From RGIG6904 sp024680835 (GTDB taxonomy: Bacteria > Bacillota > Clostridia > Lachnospirales > Lachnospiraceae), in the NCBI GenBank assembly GCA_024680835.1, contig JAILBP010000277.1, positions 1 through 7,405 on the forward strand: a stretch of 7,405 nt of DNA, read 5' to 3'. The notes below the pieces were generated by a model. That model did not search any database. It had not been told where the DNA came from and saw only the letters and a list, made by a program, of their open reading frames with translations. The stretch's first letter is position 1, and each line of letters begins with the position of its first letter. This document shows, in pieces, positions 6,101-7,405 of this stretch. A program made the translations under genes and the position numbers.

Positions 6101-6823
6101 CTACTGTTTTTCAAATCTGTAGCCCTGCCCGTACACAGTTGAAATATATTTTTCTCCATCCCTGCTTTCTATCTTGCTCCGGAGACGGTTTATTGTCACA
6201 GAGAGAGCATTTTCCTCCACATACTCGCCACTGTCACCCCATATCCTCTCGATGAGTGTATCCCTTGTGAGGATCATGCCTCTGTTATCCAGCAATATCT
6301 TCAGAAGTTTCTGTTCATTCACTGTGAGGAAGATCTCTTCCCCTCCTTTTTTGAAAACCAGTTTGTCAAAATCAAATACCATCTCTCCGATCTCGTATAT
6401 ACCGGATCTGTCACCGGCTAAAGACCTTTGTTCATCTCCGGTATTATCGCCTGTTCTCATCCGGCTGCGGCGCACCAAAGCATTTACCCTCGCTCTCAGA
6501 ACCGCAAGACTGAAAGGCTTCGTCAGAAAATCATCCGCTCCCATTGTAAGTCCGGTTACTTCATCCAGCTCCAGATCATTGGCAGTGAGGATCAATATGG
6601 GAACATCGCTTTTACGCCGTACATATTTGAGATAGTCATAACCTATTCCGTCCGGCAGGTTAAGATCCAGTATAATAAGGCCTATATCGTTTCCATATTT
6701 ATCAAAGCCGTTTTGAGCAGCTTCTATAGTATATTCCTTATAAAATTTCTCTGCAGAATCAGCAAGAGATATGGATATTCCCTCGCTTAGCGTCCTATCA
6801 TCCTCCACTATCTGGATAACCAA
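6101..6823 (-). CDS. OmpR/PhoB-family response regulator
   Basis: This encodes a 240-residue DNA-binding regulator, the usual length for the family. The receiver domain (about 1-118) has the acidic pair D8/D9, phospho-acceptor D53 in LILDLNLPDG, T80 in LILTAND and K102 in LTKPF. After a polar linker (about 120-141) comes a winged-helix DNA-binding domain with LTVNEQKLLKILLDN, the recognition helix region containing ENALSVTINRLRSKI (204-218), and the wing STVYGQGYRF. The start is TTG at 6821-6823: a perfect GGAGGT lies at 6831-6836 with 7-base spacing, and an in-frame stop (TAA) directly precedes the TTG, so no longer form is possible. The kinase gene follows after 30 bases, so the two form one unit. 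It probably controls the ABC transporter and lipoprotein genes downstream, and perhaps its own gene; that is inferred from position. Confidence 0.95.
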   Translation of the reverse strand: MVIQIVEDDRTLSEGISISLADSAEKFYKEYTIEAAQNGFDKYGNDIGLIILDLNLPDGIGYDYLKYVRRKSDVPILILTANDLELDEVTGLTMGADDFLTKPFSLAVLRARVNALVRRSRMRTGDNTGDEQRSLAGDRSGIYEIGEMVFDFDKLVFKKGGEEIFLTVNEQKLLKILLDNRGMILTRDTLIERIWGDSGEYVEENALSVTINRLRSKIESRDGEKYISTVYGQGYRFEKQ

Positions 6824-6830
6824 TTATCAC

Positions 6831-6836
6831 ACCTCC
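6831..6836 (-). promoter_or_regulatory. Ribosome binding site deciding the regulator TTG start
   Basis: GGAGGT on the - strand is a full anti-16S match 7 bases before TTG at 6821-6823. The strong site may offset the weak start codon. Confidence 0.85.
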
Positions 6837-6857
6837 GTATAGTACGTTTAAAAGGAG

Positions 6858-6886
6858 ATTCTCAAAAGAATGCTACTCATGAGAAT
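6858..6886 (-). promoter_or_regulatory. Operator-like repeats upstream of the response regulator
   Basis: Several overlapping symmetries lie 35-63 bases before the regulator start: ATTCTC (6858-6863) paired with GAGAAT (6881-6886), the shorter pair ATTCT (6858-6862)/AGAAT (6867-6871), and the perfect palindrome CTCATGAG (6876-6883). Read on the - strand they also form a direct repeat, ATTCT-N3-GAG, twice at 15-base steps. OmpR-type regulators usually bind direct repeats, so autoregulation is possible. No T-run suited to a terminator follows, only TTTT after CTCC. Function is inferred. Confidence 0.35.
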
Positions 6887-6906
6887 GTCCAATTTATGAC
6901 ACATAT

Positions 6907-7110
6907 TTAATCCAACTTAAAACTGCCAACCGTATCGGTAAGCGAATCTGAACTCTTAACCTCGATAGGCTTGATAGAAAAATCACCGTCTGCCAGCGAG
7001 CCCGCAAAGGATTTGACATGTATGATACCCTTTGAAATATTGCTAACCTGCAATACCACGATGATGATCTCACTGCCGGCTTTTGCCACAGAAGCATTTT
7101 TTGAGGTCAT
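6907..7110 (-). CDS. Small protein of unknown function, 67 residues
   Basis: I do not recognise this gene. The ATG at 7108-7110 is preceded by GGAGGAA at 7116-7122, a strong ribosome site, which makes real translation likely; the frame is also open 24 codons further upstream, into the end of the preceding gene, but without such a site. The product begins MTSKNASVAKAGSE, then has a hydrophobic beta-like strand IIIVVLQVSN, then SFAGSLADGDFSIKP, and ends in an acidic, serine-rich tail. There is no signal peptide or membrane helix of normal length. The strand and turn pattern faintly recalls part of an Ig-like beta-sandwich such as DUF4352, so it might be a remnant of a longer surface protein, but this is a weak impression. 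It starts 49 bases after the NUDIX-like gene and ends 83 bases before the regulator, all in one direction. It may be cotranscribed with either. Confidence 0.55.
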   Translation of the reverse strand: MTSKNASVAKAGSEIIIVVLQVSNISKGIIHVKSFAGSLADGDFSIKPIEVKSSDSLTDTVGSFKLD

Positions 7111-7115
7111 TATGC

Positions 7116-7122
7116 TTCCTCC
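7116..7122 (-). promoter_or_regulatory. Ribosome binding site of the 67-residue protein
   Basis: GGAGGAA on the - strand lies 5 bases (7 counted from GGAGG) before the ATG at 7108-7110. It is the main evidence that this short frame is a gene and that it starts here. Confidence 0.7.
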
Positions 7123-7159
7123 ATAAATACCTATTTGTTGTTCTAAAATATCCTGAAAG

Positions 7160-7405
7160 TTAATCTTCCCTAGGTCTCTCATCCGTCACAAAATGCTTTA
7201 CTCCTTCTATCGGATGCAACAGTTCTGTTCTGAAGAATTCAGGGTAATACTTTATCGGATCATTAACATCTATCCAACGCAAGAATTCCTCATGATCGTC
7301 TTCGGTCATGCTCATGCATTCAGGCTCGAAATCCTCCGGAACCTTCATATAGTAAAAGTATGAAACCTCATAGATGAGCTTACCGAGATTGGATTCAGCA
7401 TCGCC
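7160..7405 (-). CDS. Probable NUDIX hydrolase, C-terminal part (5' end outside window)
   Basis: The frame is open from the right edge to a TAA at 7160-7162, giving 81 residues; an internal ATG at 7346-7348 is not needed as a start because the frame continues upstream with GDAESNLGKLIYEVSYFYYMK. The pattern matches the C-terminal half of small NUDIX proteins: a YEVSYFYYMKVP strand, EEFLRWIDVND (the usual W-hydrophobic turn), YPEFFRTEL, and a closing VKHFVTDER, which resembles the YPxFLKxxL...HIVT ending of that family. NUDIX proteins hydrolyse nucleoside diphosphate-linked compounds. The diagnostic NUDIX box (GX5EX7REUXEEXGU) would lie further upstream, outside the window, so the call rests on the tail alone. 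The 67-residue gene follows in the same direction after 49 bases. Confidence 0.6.
   Translation of the reverse strand, partial: GDAESNLGKLIYEVSYFYYMKVPEDFEPECMSMTEDDHEEFLRWIDVNDPIKYYPEFFRTELLHPIEGVKHFVTDERPRED

Noticed and set aside
1676..6823. Naming the cluster as BceRS-BceAB
   Set aside because: Gene order and ATPase are similar, but the permease has eight helices with two large outer domains instead of ten with one, and the kinase lacks membrane helices. A bce symbol would be misleading.
6836..6865. Regulator promoter with TTGAGA (6860-6865) and TACTAT or TATACG near 6836-6844
   Set aside because: Spacing is 15 or 18 and matches are moderate. Transcription would start at or past the GGAGGT site, leaving the TTG start without its ribosome site.
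6894..7097. Alternative - strand frame of 67 codons overlapping the small protein gene
   Set aside because: It has no good ribosome site and a W/R/S-rich unstructured translation. The frame starting at 7110 has GGAGGAA at proper spacing.

Overview
The window looks like a Gram-positive anaerobe of the Lachnospiraceae/Clostridia type. The basis is an inference from gene style: strong GGAGG ribosome sites, TTG starts, a lipobox lipoprotein carrying DUF6273 domains, and a compact cluster of response regulator, histidine kinase, ABC ATPase and FtsX-type permease, as is common in that family. No rRNA or marker gene is present, so the assignment is tentative. No RNA gene, CRISPR array, insertion sequence or attachment site was seen.

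Layout. At the left edge, the C-terminal 100 residues of a major facilitator transporter lie on the + strand. Everything else is on the - strand and is best read from right to left. It begins with the C-terminal part of a probable NUDIX hydrolase that runs off the right edge. Next are a 67-residue protein of unknown function, an OmpR-family response regulator, a histidine kinase without membrane segments, an ABC ATPase, a two-FtsX-domain permease of 862 residues, and finally a lipoprotein with two DUF6273 domains. The MFS gene and the lipoprotein gene converge on a short AT-rich gap.

How the parts may work together. The kinase and regulator form a two-component pair. The ATPase and permease form a MacB/LolCDE/BceAB-class (type VII) mechanotransmission transporter, a class used for antimicrobial peptide defence or envelope lipoprotein/peptide traffic. 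The lipoprotein would sit on the outer face of the membrane beside the permease. The kinase has no extracellular sensor, so an inferred possibility is that the transporter or lipoprotein senses the signal and the soluble kinase reads it from the cytoplasmic side.

Transcription. A convincing intrinsic terminator overlaps the kinase stop codon, so the regulator-kinase pair and the transporter genes are probably separate units. Inverted repeats resembling operators lie upstream of both the ATPase and the regulator. The two regulatory genes both start at TTG behind good Shine-Dalgarno sequences. The transporter substrate cannot be told from sequence.
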